The notes under the pieces: model-generated | What the model was told of the DNA's origin: nothing | Databases searched by the model: none | Seen by the model: the letters and a program-made list of their open reading frames with translations, nothing else | Made by a program: the position numbers and the translations under genes | From: Sycon ciliatum | Lineage: Eukaryota > Porifera > Calcarea > Leucosolenida > Sycettidae | Assembly (NCBI RefSeq): GCF_964019385.1 | Contig: NC_088655.1 | Coordinates: forward strand, 5,992,337 to 6,056,336 | Length of the DNA: 64,000 nucleotides | Direction of reading: 5' to 3' | In this document: in pieces, positions 28,409-39,749 of the stretch | How positions within the stretch are numbered: the first letter of the stretch is position 1 | Layout of the letters: each line of letters begins with the position of its first letter

Positions 28409-29324
28409 GTAGAGGCAGAAAATTTCGTCGGTCAATAATTTCGTCCAACTCCAAAGAAAGGGAGTTCGTCCGGTTGAAAATTTCGTCCATGGATCATTTA
28501 TTATTATTATTATTATTTTGCTTGTTCGCGTTGGCATCAACCTGCATAAAGCAGGTATATAGCCTTCGCTTAAGCTGCCATAAAAAAGAAAGCTCATCCT
28601 AAGCGAGAGGGCTAGAGGGAAATATAACGATAAGGAGATACAGAATACAAAGAAATCCAATGAGTTCAACGTACAATTCAAAACAAGAAAGAAAGGGAAG
28701 AAAAACAGAGCCGAATCTACCGATTGATCCATCAATCGACAAAGGGGACTAATCCGTTAGTGTTGCAAAGTAGAAGCTGATTATAGTTGCAGATCTCCAG
28801 GCCAGGGCCAGCATATTGCCGATTCTGGATAGGTCTCCGCAGCATTTGATGTGGTAATTATTAGAGTGTATAAAAATTTGACAAATCGACATTAGTCCGG
28901 CATTAATTTTAGTCCAAAAGCTCCTTGGACGAAAAGTGTTATTTTTCGTTGGCTGAGCGTAGTGAATGGAACGAAAAATATATATTTTTGCCAGCAATTT
29001 CACCATAGTTACTGCACCTGGATTGTGGCAGCTAGTTTTTTGTCAGTGTTCTCAAACTTTTTCTCTTCATCATGGTCTTTCTCTTTTCGTTGTAGTTTCC
29101 ACCAGCCCTCCCCCTTATTCTCACTTATGGGTAGGTCCTGTAGGCTACGTTTTGTTACTCTATGTTATGGGGTTATTCTAACCGGTTTTCCTCAGGGTTG
29201 TGCCTCTACCGAAGTCCTGAGGTTTTTTCCGCCTGCGTCGGGCTGGTTAATTATCTGGCGGCCCCATTCACCACATTGGTCGTACGGCGGCGGTTTTATA
29301 CTTATTATACATGTAGCTAGCCAG
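28409..29324. other. no recognised gene; TTTCGTC motifs, ATT microsatellite and a conserved hairpin
   Basis: 28420-28490 has four AATTTCGTC/GTTCGTCC motifs, and 28498-28516 is (ATT)n. A hairpin at 28940-28980 is listed separately. Sequence after the hairpin (CATGGTCTTTCTCTTTTCG near 29072) resembles that after the hairpin at 56401. Confidence 0.5.
28940..28980 (+). other. hairpin with conserved 19-nt loop, locus A
   Basis: Perfect 11-bp stem TATTTTTCGTT/AACGAAAAATA closing the loop GGCTGAGCGTAGTGAATGG. The loop recurs at 44353 and 56416 with different stems. Confidence 0.7.
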
Positions 29325-29992
29325 GCCATCGCTTTCATTCGTGTAACGTTGCACCATCGCTTTCATTCGTGTAATGTTACACCATCGCTTTCATTCGTGC
29401 AACGTTGCACCATCGCTTTCATTCGTGTAACGTTGCACCATCGCTTTCATTCGTGTAACGTTGCACCATCGCTTTCATTCGTGTAACGTTGAACCATCGC
29501 TTTCATTCGTGTAACGTTGCACCATCGCTTTCATTCGTGTAACGTTGAACCATCGCTTTCATTCGTGTAACGTTGCACCATCGCTTTCATTCGTGTAACG
29601 TTGCACCATCGCTTTCATTCGTGTAACGTTGCACCATCGCTTTCATTCGTGAAACGTTGCACCATCGCTTTCATTCGTGTAACGTTGCACCATCGCTTTC
29701 ATTCGTGTAACGTTGCACCATCGCTTTCATTCGTGTAACGTTGCACCATCGCTTTCATTCGTGTAACGTTGAACCATCGCTTTCATTCGTATAACGTTGC
29801 ACCATCGCTTTCATTCGTGTAACGTTGCACCATCGCTTTCATTCGTGTAACGTTGCACAATCGCTTTCAGTCGTGTAACGTTGCACCATCGCTTTCATTC
29901 GTGTAACGTTGCACCATCGCTTTCATTCGTGTAAGGTTGAACCATTGCTTTCATTCGTGTAACGTTGCACCATCCCTTTCATTCGTGTAACT
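29325..29992. repeat. 28-bp minisatellite
   Basis: About 24 units of CGCTTTCATTCGTGTAACGT plus TGCACCAT. A few units read TGAACCAT. No gene. Confidence 0.97.
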
Positions 29993-30816
29993 GTGTGGAC
30001 CCTGGCTAGCGCCAGACGTTACTGAAGTAACGTCTTCTGCATAGCTACGGGAATTAAAAAGCATTATGTACCGGGTACTGTAGCCATATACGGGGCACTG
30101 TACCCAGTTTTGAGGCATTTCCACTAGTACATCTACGTAGTAGTAGTATCGGTAGAATGACGAGTCTTCTGCACTGCATTGTCGGAAGTACAGTCGACAT
30201 GATCAGAGAACAGTACATTTTGTTTTCAATTCAAATCAGGGTCGGCCTCATGTTCTCTTTGCTGCGCTGATGAGTCCACGAAGGACCAGTCAAGGATCAC
30301 GAGAATTAGGGGAGGTCGATATAGAGGAGTGATAATGGATAAAGGCCTCTTTTACGGGCAAACAAAATACAATTGACAGTGGCATGGAGAATGATTAGAA
30401 CACAACACCAAAAAATGAACGTTGCAAAAAAAACGTTGCAAAAAAAACAATACAAAAAAAACACCAAAAAAACAGGAAATATAAGGGCACTGTCCTGCCC
30501 ACCATCGTCTCCAAAACCTCACAGCCGGCCCTCCGAGATTGCCAACTCTCGCAATGCATTCACAGGACGGTGATATGACGATTGGGCACCGCGGATGCAC
30601 ATGATCGCCGACCGCAACAATGCAAACGCCAGTCGACACCGGACATATGTCATTGTCTCGGCATACAACTTCGTGTCCCCACTCGAAATGAGGCCACACA
30701 GGCGCTTGACAAATCTGGAGAAATCAGAGAACAGCGAACACTAGTCACTACGTATGACGTGACACTGGTACATGGTGTTGCTACGTAGAGATGTCCATGT
30801 ATCCGGGAGGACGTGA
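29993..30816. other. no recognised gene
   Basis: Contains a GTTACTGAAGTAAC palindrome near 30020, a hammerhead-like but core-deficient sequence at 30267, and an A-rich stretch at 30415-30480 (AACGTTGCAAAAAAAACGTT). No coding domain was seen. Confidence 0.5.
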
Positions 30817-31080
30817 AACATGTTACTGTAATTATTTTGATGCTGGCCGAGCACCTGGCATATGCAGCTTATGCTGCTATAGCTCATGACTCAAGGTCAG
30901 TGCTGCGCTAGCACAGAAACCATGTAATGTGCTTTCGGGACATAAGTCCACGACTCCTGCGAGAGGATGTGAAACATGTTAAAACTATAATTATGTTGAT
31001 GCTGGCCTAGCGCAAGGCATGTGCAGCTCGGTGCATGCTGCGCTAGCACAAAAACCATGTGCTTTCGGGACATATCCTCC
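30817..31080. repeat. imperfect tandem duplication of about 150 bp
   Basis: 30817-30950 and 30966-31080 share GTGAAACATGTTA, GATGCTGGCC, GCTGCGCTAGCACA, AACCATGT and GTGCTTTCGGGACATA. Confidence 0.8.
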
Positions 31081-31106
31081 ACTCCACGAGGTAGCTCACC
31101 CGCGCA

Positions 31107-31382
31107 GGCCGGATTGTCTTCCTCCGAGAGTGAAAGTACATGTAGGACGAGATGGTGGGACCGGGATAAGGCCCGTCTCGATGAAGATATTCTTAGTGAT
31201 ACAGATGAGAGCGATGCTTTGGAAGCTCTCGCTTGTGCCGATGGAGCGCAAGTATCCAGGAAGAGATCGCTTCAACGGACCAGTTTAGAAAAGTCGGAGG
31301 CGTTCGCGTCGTCAAAACGAAGCAGAATTGCTCACGGGAAGAGCACTGTGGTGGATGTCAGTCCCGCCAAGAGAATCGAGGA
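31107..31382 (+). pseudogene. acidic, Ser-rich coding fragment cut off by a LINE
   Basis: About 90 codons with protein-like composition: SSSESEST, a DEDILSDTDESDALEAL acidic run, then a KRSLQRTSLEK basic run and SPAKRIEE. A plausible acceptor (CCGCGCAG) precedes it. The frame ends at the TTG tail of the LINE at 31383. A hAT transposase fragment begins on the other side of the LINE, so this may be the N-terminal region of that same gene, but homology to it was not established. Confidence 0.35.
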
Positions 31383-31777
31383 ATTGTTGTTGTTGTTGTT
31401 GTTTATTTTACTTCGCAGATTCTAACGGGCAAGTTGCCCAATAACAAGAAAGCGAAGGCAAAGAAAATAATACTAATAAAAGAAATAACCGGGGTCAGCA
31501 GAAAATGAATAATAGCTTTTTAAAGAACTCAGATGGTGAGCCAAGGAACAAATTTCCATGTTACAAATAATCGCTTTTAAAAGTAAAAAGAAAAGAGCGG
31601 GTAGTACAGCAGACTTCCTATTCTGAATTCCCTGAACGAAGCAGAGACATTAGCTGGGTACATTACACAGTAGGAAGAGAGCTACCTCGGTCGACATCAG
31701 TGGACGTGGACTACGAGTGGATGCGACATACGAGTGGATGCGACAGCAACAGTGACTGGAATAATGGGTGATACGTT

Positions 31778-34570
31778 TCATGGAGCGAGCGTGTGTGGGA
31801 TGACTGACATCTTGAACACACTGCGTTGGGGGATGGTGCGGATGTCGTTGGGTAGTGCGTTCCACAGCTTGGGAGCGGCAACAGAGAACCTAGCCTGACC
31901 AGCGCGGCTTGCGGCGGGTGGTATGTGCGCTCCGATGTCCTTCTGCAAGCGGGTACGCCGATCTGGTGACCTTGAAATCAGTCCACAGAGCCGGTTCCCC
32001 GCAATGCCGTGGATGCATCGCCAGGTGAGCAATAGGGCCTTTTGCTTGTGAAGCTCTGAGATTCGGTAGAGTTCCACCCGTTGGAGCAGAGGTTGAGCCG
32101 AGTCGTATGGCCGAGCGCCAAAAACTGCACGAACCGCTTTGTTCTCTAGCGTCTGGAGATCCGTTGCTTGCTGGGCAGTTAGACAGAACACGAAACAACT
32201 TGATGCGTAGGTCAGATCCGGCATCACCACGGACTTCAAGTAGGTGACTCGGGCCGCCAGGCTCAAGCATCTCCGAGTCCGCCAGAGGGCACCTACTTTG
32301 CGGGACACCTTTGCTGTAATGGCTTTCAGGTGTTGCTGAAAGTTCAGCCCCTCGTCAATGAAGACGCCAAGGTACTTCGCGATGGTGACTGTCGGCAGAG
32401 CTTGGCTGCGACAGAGGACTGTGACCCGGGGTCCAGCGTCCCTACCAGGAAAGACTGTGAGAACTTGACTCTTCTTCTCATTCAGAATCAATCCTCGCTC
32501 TTCCAGCCATGCAGCCAAGGAGGAGACTGCGGTGGAGAGCGTACTGGCAACAGCCTGAGTCGTGTCAGCGCTACAATATACTGCGACGTCATCGGCGAAC
32601 TGGATCGTGGCTGCGGATTGGGCTACTTGAGGAACATCTCTTGTGTATACGTTAAAGAGCAACGGGCCGAGCACCGATCCCTGGGGCACACCGCAGCTGC
32701 AACAGGTGATTGTGCTGCTGCTGGCCCCGAAACAAACTCGCTGTGTCCGCTCACTGAGGTAGCTGATGAGCCAGCGAAGGGGTCTGCCTGTCACTCCTAA
32801 AGCAAACAGGTCCTGAATGAGACGCTCATGACTGACTTTGTCAAATGCCTTGGAGAGATCGAGAAAGCACACTCCCGATACCTGGCGTCGATCGCGGGCC
32901 TCCAGGAGCGTGTCCGTCAGGACAACCAATGCATCTTCTGTTGAGTAGCCATGCCGGTACGCAAACTGCGTGTCAGGCAGCGCATGAACACGGGAAAGCT
33001 GACCTTGTAACTGGTTTTGTACAATCCGCTCGAGGATTTTCGAAATAATGGGTAGTAGAGATACTGGTCTATAATTCCCAGGGGAAGCAGGATCTCCCGA
33101 TTTGAAGAGGGGGCGAACCTCTGCTAGCTTGAGGGCCCGAGGAACGATACCCGATTGCAGGGACATGTTGAAAAGTTGGGTGAGGCTTGGTGCGATGATG
33201 TCGGCAGTGGCGAGCAGCAACGATCCTGGGACCCCGTCACTACCGGTTGCTTTTCTGGCGTCGACTTTACGGAGCAGTTCGTAAACGGAACCTGCATCAG
33301 TCGCTCGAAAATCCGAAAGGACTTCCCCTCTCAATGGCCCCTGAGGTTCTGCCAATATGGGAGGTCTATTGGCGTCGGTCACAACTTGATGGAACGTATT
33401 GCCGACCTCTTCAACGTCGCATGTAGGATCCGGTTGTGCTCAGGTACGGCCTGTAAGGCTGTTGATGAGCTGCCAGAGCTTACGAGGGTTTGCAGATGCA
33501 GATTGACATGTCTGATGAAAATACGAGTTTCGTTTGCGCCGAATCGCGTTAGATGCCTGCGTCCGAGCCAGTTTGAATGCACTGTGAAGTGCCATATCTT
33601 CGGGGTTCCGGAGCCAGCGCGTGTGCAGCCTATTCCGTGTCCTGATGAGTTGATACGTCTCACGGTCGGACCATGGAGGTAGAGGCTTGCGGCGCGGTGG
33701 TACAGTCTTCATTGGAGCATACCTGTCCAGGACAGTCATAAAGCGCGAGTGCCAATCATGCCACGTATCATCCACGCTTGACGACTGTGGAAGGGAAGGG
33801 AAATGCTGAAGTTCTTGCTCCAGAGCGATTCTGAACTCAGGGATACTTATATTCCGAATCCGCCTGGCCTGCTTCGATTGAGTCTCTGCACGAGGAACTA
33901 AAATGTTCAGGTTGGCGAGCACAGCGCTGTGATCACTGATCAGACAAGGTATCACCCTGCAGCTGGATACCATCTTCCTGTCCGTGAGGACAAGGTCAAT
34001 AAGGGTGCCTTTCGGCGTACTTAGAGTGATGCGCGTCACTGCATCCACGCAGTTGGTTAAGTCGAACGTGCAGCACAGGCTCTGTAGATGGGTTCGCTGA
34101 TGATTGGGGTGATTAGCGGACAAGTCCACATTGAAATCCCCCAACACCGTTAAAGACGTGGCTGAAGACCCAGCACTATGCATGGCACTTTCTAAATCAG
34201 TCCAAAACTCCACGGATGTGTCAGGGTAGGCGCAGCCGACACGGTGATGCTGACGATGTATCTGTACGTCAACCCACACCAGCTCTAAGCCGCTTACGCT
34301 TAGATCTGGGCGTGGTTTGATTGGCAGGGTGGATTTGTAATAGATACACGTGCCGCCACCTCGCCTGCCGCTGCGATCGGTCCTTGTGAGGCTGTATCCA
34401 GGAATAGCTACTTCTCCGTCACCAATAGTGCTGTCCAGCCAGGTTTCGGCCAATCCAAAAATATCAAAGTCCTGCACCCGGAGGAGTGCCGTTACTTCAT
34501 CTACTTTGTAGCGCAAGCTACAGACATTCAAAAAACCTAGTTTAAGCGTTCGGGTATCCTGGGTGCTCAC
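31778..34570 (-). pseudogene. LINE ORF2: endonuclease and reverse transcriptase, one in-frame TGA
   Basis: About 930 codons from 34570. The endonuclease has LKLGFLNVCSLR, FGLAETWL, TVLGDFNVDL and ISDHSAV (catalytic Asn, Glu, Asp, His regions of exonuclease-endonuclease-phosphatase nucleases). A TGA at 33442-33440 follows LINSLTGRT. Beyond it the same frame continues into RT: KLAEVRPLFKSG, NYRPVSLLP, FLDLSKAFDKVSH, GVPQGSVLGPLLF and the catalytic FADDVAVY. The protein would nick the target and prime reverse transcription from it. The stop separates the two activities; a CGA-to-TGA transition is the likely origin. Otherwise no frameshift was noticed. Confidence 0.85.
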
Positions 34571-34720
34571 CGGAAAACTGATGGTGGCAGCTCGTGGAGA
34601 GAATACCTGAGCGTGTGGATTTAAAGACGATATAGCAGTGAAAAGTAGTAATTAGTAAGTAAAAGAACAATCATGACGAGGACTAGCATAGAATCGAGAT
34701 TACAAGCAGAAGTTTACCGG

Positions 34721-35806
34721 TTATTGGCTTCCTCGCCGACTCCTCACACGTTGGGCAAGGCGGTGCATCTCTTTTGCAGATGCCTCATTTGCCCATGCGA
34801 CTTGGGGGTCGAATGCCAGGACTCTTGCGCTGAATGTGTGCTTGCCTGATGCGCGGATGAATCCTTCGTCATCAGGTGAAGAGTGACATCCCTTCCCACG
34901 AGAGAGCGGAAATGCCGGCACGCCACGTGTAGCCTCTTCTGCTGGCAGGGTTGTTGGCGTGGCGACTGGTACAGAATAAGCTGCCTGCCGTACAGGTATC
35001 TTAGAGACCCTTGGTGGTCGCTTGTCGCAGTGCTGCTGCTGCTGCTGTTGTTGTTGGTTCGAGCCCTCTAGTGTGGTTGAACCTTTTGGTGGACATGGGC
35101 AGTTGCTATCTGTTGCTTCGCCTGCTATCGCAGCTCCTGGATTTGGTTCAGCGCCAGTGGGTTCTTGTACATGAACGAGTACATCCGGACTGTCATCCGC
35201 CGTACGGTCCGCAGCCTGGCCCTGTACAACAGTGGAGTACGAAGTGTGATGCGTACGTGTACGTGCAGCATTGGGGCGTGCAGGACAGTCACGTGCTTGG
35301 TGGCCAGATACACCACAGCGAAAGCACGTCTGTATCTGGTCGCGGTGATGTGTACGGTACGACCTTTTCTGAATGCTTAGCTTGCAGGGTACACCTTTCT
35401 TCAGAATCATTAGCACCCGTCGTACCCCCGTGAGAATTTTGAAGTTCTCAACCGTGACAAATTCGCAATCAATATTGCCGACAATTTCGCCAAATTCCCC
35501 CAAAGCCGACTCTATGTGGCCCAGATGCAATGTGGGTTCGCAACCATAAATGTAAACACGGGTAGCGGATACTGTGCCATCTCCCGGTAGCACGTCAATG
35601 CTCTTACCCTCCAACTGCAGATTTGCTGCGAAGAGCTTGTCCCTGGTGGCGAAATCACGCAGGGTCAGAACACAAGACCCGGGCCGGCCGTGCAGGTCGA
35701 TCTGGAGGACATCTCCAAGCGAGAGACTGCAGGCTTGAATTGCCTTTGCTACGTCCAGATGCTTCACAGTCTTTGGACACTGGAAATGGACAGCTGGCCT
35801 GTCCAT
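34721..35806 (-). CDS. LINE ORF1, zinc-knuckle RNA-binding protein
   Basis: 361 codons from ATG (MDRPAVHFQ). The first ~165 residues include an RRM-like VYIYGCEPTLHL stretch. A CCHC knuckle, CFRCGVSGHQARDC, lies near 171-184. Pro/Gln-rich sequence with an eight-Gln run follows (about 258-266). By family it binds element RNA and helps form the ribonucleoprotein. The gap to ORF2 is about 150 bp. Confidence 0.8.
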   Translation of the reverse strand: MDRPAVHFQCPKTVKHLDVAKAIQACSLSLGDVLQIDLHGRPGSCVLTLRDFATRDKLFAANLQLEGKSIDVLPGDGTVSATRVYIYGCEPTLHLGHIESALGEFGEIVGNIDCEFVTVENFKILTGVRRVLMILKKGVPCKLSIQKRSYRTHHRDQIQTCFRCGVSGHQARDCPARPNAARTRTHHTSYSTVVQGQAADRTADDSPDVLVHVQEPTGAEPNPGAAIAGEATDSNCPCPPKGSTTLEGSNQQQQQQQQHCDKRPPRVSKIPVRQAAYSVPVATPTTLPAEEATRGVPAFPLSRGKGCHSSPDDEGFIRASGKHTFSARVLAFDPQVAWANEASAKEMHRLAQRVRSRRGSQ

Positions 35807-35846
35807 GTCAGAGCGCTCAATTTGCCTACCACTCGGTATTTAGAAA

Positions 35847-37062
35847 AAAAAATCATTGCCGTATGTCGACAGGGATTGGTGCATCCAGCAGCGGCTCGTT
35901 CGATTTCATGTTCTTTCTAAGAGCATGTCCGGCCAGCAACTTGAGCTGATAACATGCTTGTCGGTGAAGTTCGGCCTGCCGTCACACAAGATAGTAGCTG
36001 CTATGCGTGACGGAGCTGCAGTTTATGGTGCAGCACTATGTTCCGTGAAGAAGATCATGTAACCGGAACTCATGGACATCATCTGCTCTTCCCATTCCCT
36101 GGACAACGTCGGCAAGCGCTTCCAGACGCCCATCCTAACTGACTTCAGCAAGTGGTGGATGAACCTATTCGCCAGAAGCTCAGCTGCTCGGATTGCCTGG
36201 AGAGAGCGGACCAGCATAGACATCAGATCATGCAGCAACAAACGCTGGTGGAGGTGTAGAACCAGCTGTTAACCTACTTCGGTGATCTGCTGCCATTCGT
36301 CCAAGATCTTCAGTCATCCCCCCTGCCCGACAGCATCTCTTAGACATTCTTCTCAATCCTGAGCAGAACCAACAACTGTGCATGGAGCTCGCAGTGACCG
36401 TTGAAGCCGGCCTACCATTCGTAACGAAGACGTACCTTATGGAGGGTGACGGTGACATCGTTGTGGATGCTTATGACAACCTGCAGGAGGTTGCAACAGC
36501 GGCGGAATTACAGAACTACCCCAATACCCGAGCATTGGCGAAGAAATATGCTGCTGCTGATGAAAAGGAGCGGGCTGAAGAGACCTACTAAGAAGCACGG
36601 CGATGCGTGTGGCCTCCTATCACCTACTTCCTGCAGAAATTCAACCACCAAGACAGCCCTCTCTTCGGCATTGTGCGCCTGTTCAAAGCACTGAGGCTAT
36701 TCTGCCCACTTCGCGTACGCAAGCTACAACCTGGCTTCAACCATGTCGATGAGCTGAGATTGCTTCTAGCTCTGGATAGTGACGACACCATCCAGCACAT
36801 GAAGAATGAGCTCCAATCACTGCTGGTTGCGGTGGAGGACATCGAGGAATGTCCGCCCAATTGCCTGCAGTGGTGTTGCGAGCAGGAGAAGCTTCCGGAT
36901 TGGAAACAGGCTGCCAGAGGTGTGTTCTGCCTTGCGCCATCATCAGCTGCTGCAGAAAGAGTGTTCTCGCTGCTGAAAACGTCTAAAGCTGATTCTCAAG
37001 CATCCCTTCTGGAAGACCACCTGGAAATCATGCTCCAGCTACAGTACAACTGGAGATCCTAA
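35847..37062 (+). pseudogene. decayed hAT-superfamily transposase
   Basis: Recognisable blocks in order: RDWCIQQRLVRFHVLSKSM, AAMRDGAAVYGAAL, then after a TAA (36060-36062) MDIICSSHSLDNVGKRFQTP, a frameshift after NKRWW (about 36250), QLLTYFGDLLPFVQD, another shift before about 36380, MELAVTVEAGLPFVTKTYL, a second TAA (36589-36591) and a well kept C-terminal hAT dimerisation region (PSSAAAERVFSLLK, LEIMLQLQYNWRS). Two stops and two frameshifts make it non-functional. The N-terminal zinc finger is missing or lies beyond the LINE. This transposase family moves elements with 8-bp duplications; the ends were not identified. Confidence 0.75.
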
Positions 37063-37607
37063 ATGCTGAAGCTCCTATCTTTTACCATATAACCGTCCCT
37101 CTGTTCTTTCTAGCATTGTTCGCTCCCAATGGACAATACTGATATCTCGCATATGGACCCTTTGAAGTAGTTGTTCCTTGTTCGCGACCGGCTCCAATGG
37201 TTTGTGTGAATATCCATATTATATGGATATTTTATGGTTTATTGTGGCGATGCCCCGAGCATTATAATTATGCCCAATTTGATGCCTGTTTCGAGCATTA
37301 TAGGTACATTTTGAAAGCATTGCTAAAAGCATTAAAGCGTGATTTTCCGGTCATTATCCGCCAAGGCCTAACCAACATTGGCATACTTCCAGCATAATGT
37401 AGCATAATCACTGGCAAAATTTGGGCATAATGGAAAGCATAAGTCAGCACTTCACCGAGCATAATCCTCCAAGGGATATTTCTCTCCCTTCTCATCAAGG
37501 ATAATACAGGGAATGGCTCAATTGTTATTTGTAAAGACTAACACTGATTGCAATTTCAAATTTGGACTTCACGGAGAATTTTCAAAGTGTTACTTGAAGT
37601 AGGAAAT
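37063..37607. other. no gene; AT-rich stretch with repeated AGCATAAT motif
   Basis: 37258-37470 contains about eight AGCATTAT, AGCATAAT or AGCATAAG motifs in both orientations, resembling the interior of a small non-autonomous transposon, though no clear terminal repeats were defined. TCCATATTATATGGA near 37210 is a palindrome. Confidence 0.45.
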
Positions 37608-37975
37608 TTGAGGCCACATGCCACGTACTGCTCTTTTCTCTCCGAAACTCAACACTTGCAAGCCAGATACGAAAGAAAGAAAAAATCATCAGTCACACCA
37701 CCGGGACTCGAACCAGGGACCTTGCTATTCGCGAGCAATGCTCTAACCAACTGAGTTACAGTATGACTTTTATCCATAGTGATGGTAAATCTATCCTTCC
37801 TCGATCAGTCAATATCTGGCGTGCATCATACTGGCAATTGCTAGTGAATAGCAAGGTCCCTGGTTCGAGTCCCAGTGGTGTGACTGATGATTTTTTCTTT
37901 CTTTCATATCTGGCTTGCAAGTGTTGAGTTTCGGAGAGAAATGAGCAGTACGTGGCATGTGGCCTCAAATTGACT
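37608..37975. mobile_element. inverted pair of tRNA-derived SINE-like repeats
   Basis: 37608-37765 on the minus strand has a tRNA-like head: acceptor GTCATAC/GTGTGAC, D-arm CTCAGTTGGTTAGAG, anticodon-like stem TTGCT/AGCAA and TGGTTCGAGTCCC. It is followed by a ~90-bp body (CTTGCAAGTGTTGAGTTTCG). 37835-37975 is the same sequence on the plus strand with a deleted D-arm. The anticodon loop lacks the conserved U33 and the T-stem has mismatches, so this is a tRNA-derived repeat, not a functional tRNA gene. Confidence 0.75.
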
Positions 37976-38192
37976 AACACTGAAATAGGGTAAAGATCAA
38001 GAAAACAACATTCGTGACAAGGTGCTAATTTATCAAGTTTAGAATAACACAATATTTTGTCTAAATAGAAATGAAAACAAAAATGACACCAACAAAGTGA
38101 GCAAACTATGAAGTGTCATCGTTTACACCTCTGAAGGGGTAACAACAACTCATTTTCATTTTTGCACACAGAGCTCACATTCTTTACGTACT

Positions 38193-38398
38193 AACATGAT
38201 GTCTTACACAACAGAACAACAAGGGCAATCAAGGCTTGTTTGCTGCTACTTTAAGTTTCATGCTCACGCAATCATCAGGCAACATCCAACAAGCCTTGAT
38301 TGCCCTTGTTGTTCTGTTGTGTATTACGCTCTGCCTTTGTGGTGTTGAGCACTGTCAGCACTCTGGGTACATCCTTCCGTACATGATGTCTTACACAA
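38193..38398. mobile_element. inverted-repeat insertion flanked by ~17-bp direct repeats
   Basis: ACATGATGTCTTACACA occurs at 38193 and 38381. Between them are arms CAACAGAACAACAAGGGCAA...AAGGCTTG (38208-38240) and their reverse complement (38289-38322). The structure looks like a fold-back insertion with a long target duplication. Confidence 0.6.
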
Positions 38399-39264
38399 AA
38401 GCTTCTAACACAGCCAAATGCAACGCACCTCTGTCACGTGACAATACAGAGAAACCATCATCATTCTGATCCTCACTGTACAACACACGATTTGGGAAAT
38501 GGCTGAACCCGCCCCTAATCGTTTTGCTTCCGTGACCGATGCCGATGTAGACTCCACGCGTGGTAACGGGTCGTACGCTGAAGAGTACAAAGGACAGTAC
38601 GAAGATCTGGGTGTCTGTTTTAGAAACATTCATGAAGAAATCTAGTTTGACGTTGGACCTAAAAACATGCGCCAAAGATGACCTCTGCCATGTTCTTTGT
38701 AAGTGTTACGTCATGCGGTAACGAGGACGCACAAGGGTGACACGTACCAGTACAACTCCTACAAGGGCTGTTGTTCGTCGGGTGTGCCGTAGGTGACTTG
38801 CCGAGTGAAGTTAATTGTTCCGGAGGTGGGCCATGTATGAACCACGATACTAAACAGTTGCATCGGGCAAGCCTGCGAGGCATCTTGCCCTCGGGCGTCT
38901 CGACCTCGCGCAAGATCACTCACAGACCTCGGTCAAGATCAGAGCCGCTTGCCGTCGCAACTGTGTAGGATTGTGTATTTCTTGGCTCATTTGGCTCGGG
39001 CTTTGTTTGTCTTCACCTCCGATGTCCCCTCACTTCGCCTCTTCTCCTCAGCTTTTCGTGGCCAGTCCGTGTTGTCAGTGATAATTAATTTTGTGATGAC
39101 ATTGTGTTGTCGGGCTGATTTCGTCGCCTATGTCGACCTCAAGTCTTCAAAGACTTCATGTTCCTCATTGCCTGTCTACTGACTACAAATACATGACAAG
39201 TAGTCTCATTGCGTGCCGCTCAGCCCATGGTTCTAGCACGTGACTTCATTACTTGCAGGAGCTA
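38399..39264. other. no recognised gene
   Basis: Mixed-composition sequence; frames up to about 95 codons without recognisable domains. Confidence 0.5.
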
Positions 39265-39404
39265 CAGTGCTGGCAAGTGAAATCCGACCCCATAGCGGTG
39301 CGTCCACGTTCTATCGGTTTCTGTTTCGTAGTTTTACCATCCCGCGTTAGATCTTGGCGATGTGAGCGCACCACCCAGGCGTCGGATTTCAGTTGCCAGC
39401 ACTG
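39265..39404. mobile_element. 140-bp MITE with 24-bp inverted repeats
   Basis: CAGTGCTGGCAAGTGAAATC at the left and CAGTGCTGGCAACTGAAATC at the right, reverse-complemented, with CGAC continuing in both. CAGTG ends are common in hAT MITEs, but the expected 8-bp duplication was not seen. Confidence 0.75.
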
Positions 39405-39749
39405 ACTACAATACTTTAGAATATTATGAGTAGAGCGGCAAAAAAATGTTGCACGAGTCAAGCCAAAAGCCACACCACGCTAGCGCTGTCATGATCAGAA
39501 AAGCGGAAAAGAAGAAAAAAGCGTCACACCAAAGAAAAAAGCAGAAAAAAGCGTCACAAAAATCGTCTCAGATTCACCTAACGTCGTTGTAACCCGACCT
39601 GGTCATCAAGCAGCTGAAAATGAAAATACTAAAAGAAAATTCTCTGCTGACATTTCGTACTACTAGTACTAGTACATACATATCACATAATCGTTGGTAG
39701 AGTGTTTGTGGCACTTTATCCAATTTATCTGGTGATAGTCGCTGACAAC

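Larger units (their letters stand above)
31383..35830 (-). mobile_element. near full-length CR1/L2-type LINE
   Basis: About 4.45 kb with two ORFs: ORF1 with a zinc knuckle, and ORF2 with an apurinic endonuclease followed by reverse transcriptase. It ends in a short CAA tail (TTG repeats at 31383-31402 on the plus strand). A microsatellite tail rather than poly-A, and this domain order, fit CR1/L2-group elements. Only one in-frame stop was noted in ORF2, so it is fairly young. No clear target duplication was found. Confidence 0.85.

Noticed and set aside
28112..29992. Regular repeats resembling CRISPR arrays
   Set aside because: Units are contiguous with no unique spacers and the DNA is eukaryotic; they are minisatellites.
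30262..30300. Hammerhead-like CTGATGAGTCC...GGAC sequence
   Set aside because: It has CUGAUGA and a perfect stem II (GUCC/GGAC), but the required GAA after stem II is absent (CAGTC instead) and no stem I partner was found, so it cannot form a functional core.
32755..32780. CTGATGAGCC on the plus strand within the LINE
   Set aside because: No stem II/GAA arrangement follows; it is ordinary antisense LINE ORF2 sequence.
32330..33682. Plus-strand ORFs of 156 and 175 codons
   Set aside because: Shadows of the minus-strand LINE ORF2.
37690..37765. Functional tRNA gene on the minus strand
   Set aside because: No U33, T-stem mismatch, extra bases before the acceptor, and a second inverted copy with shared non-tRNA body; a tRNA-derived repeat fits better.
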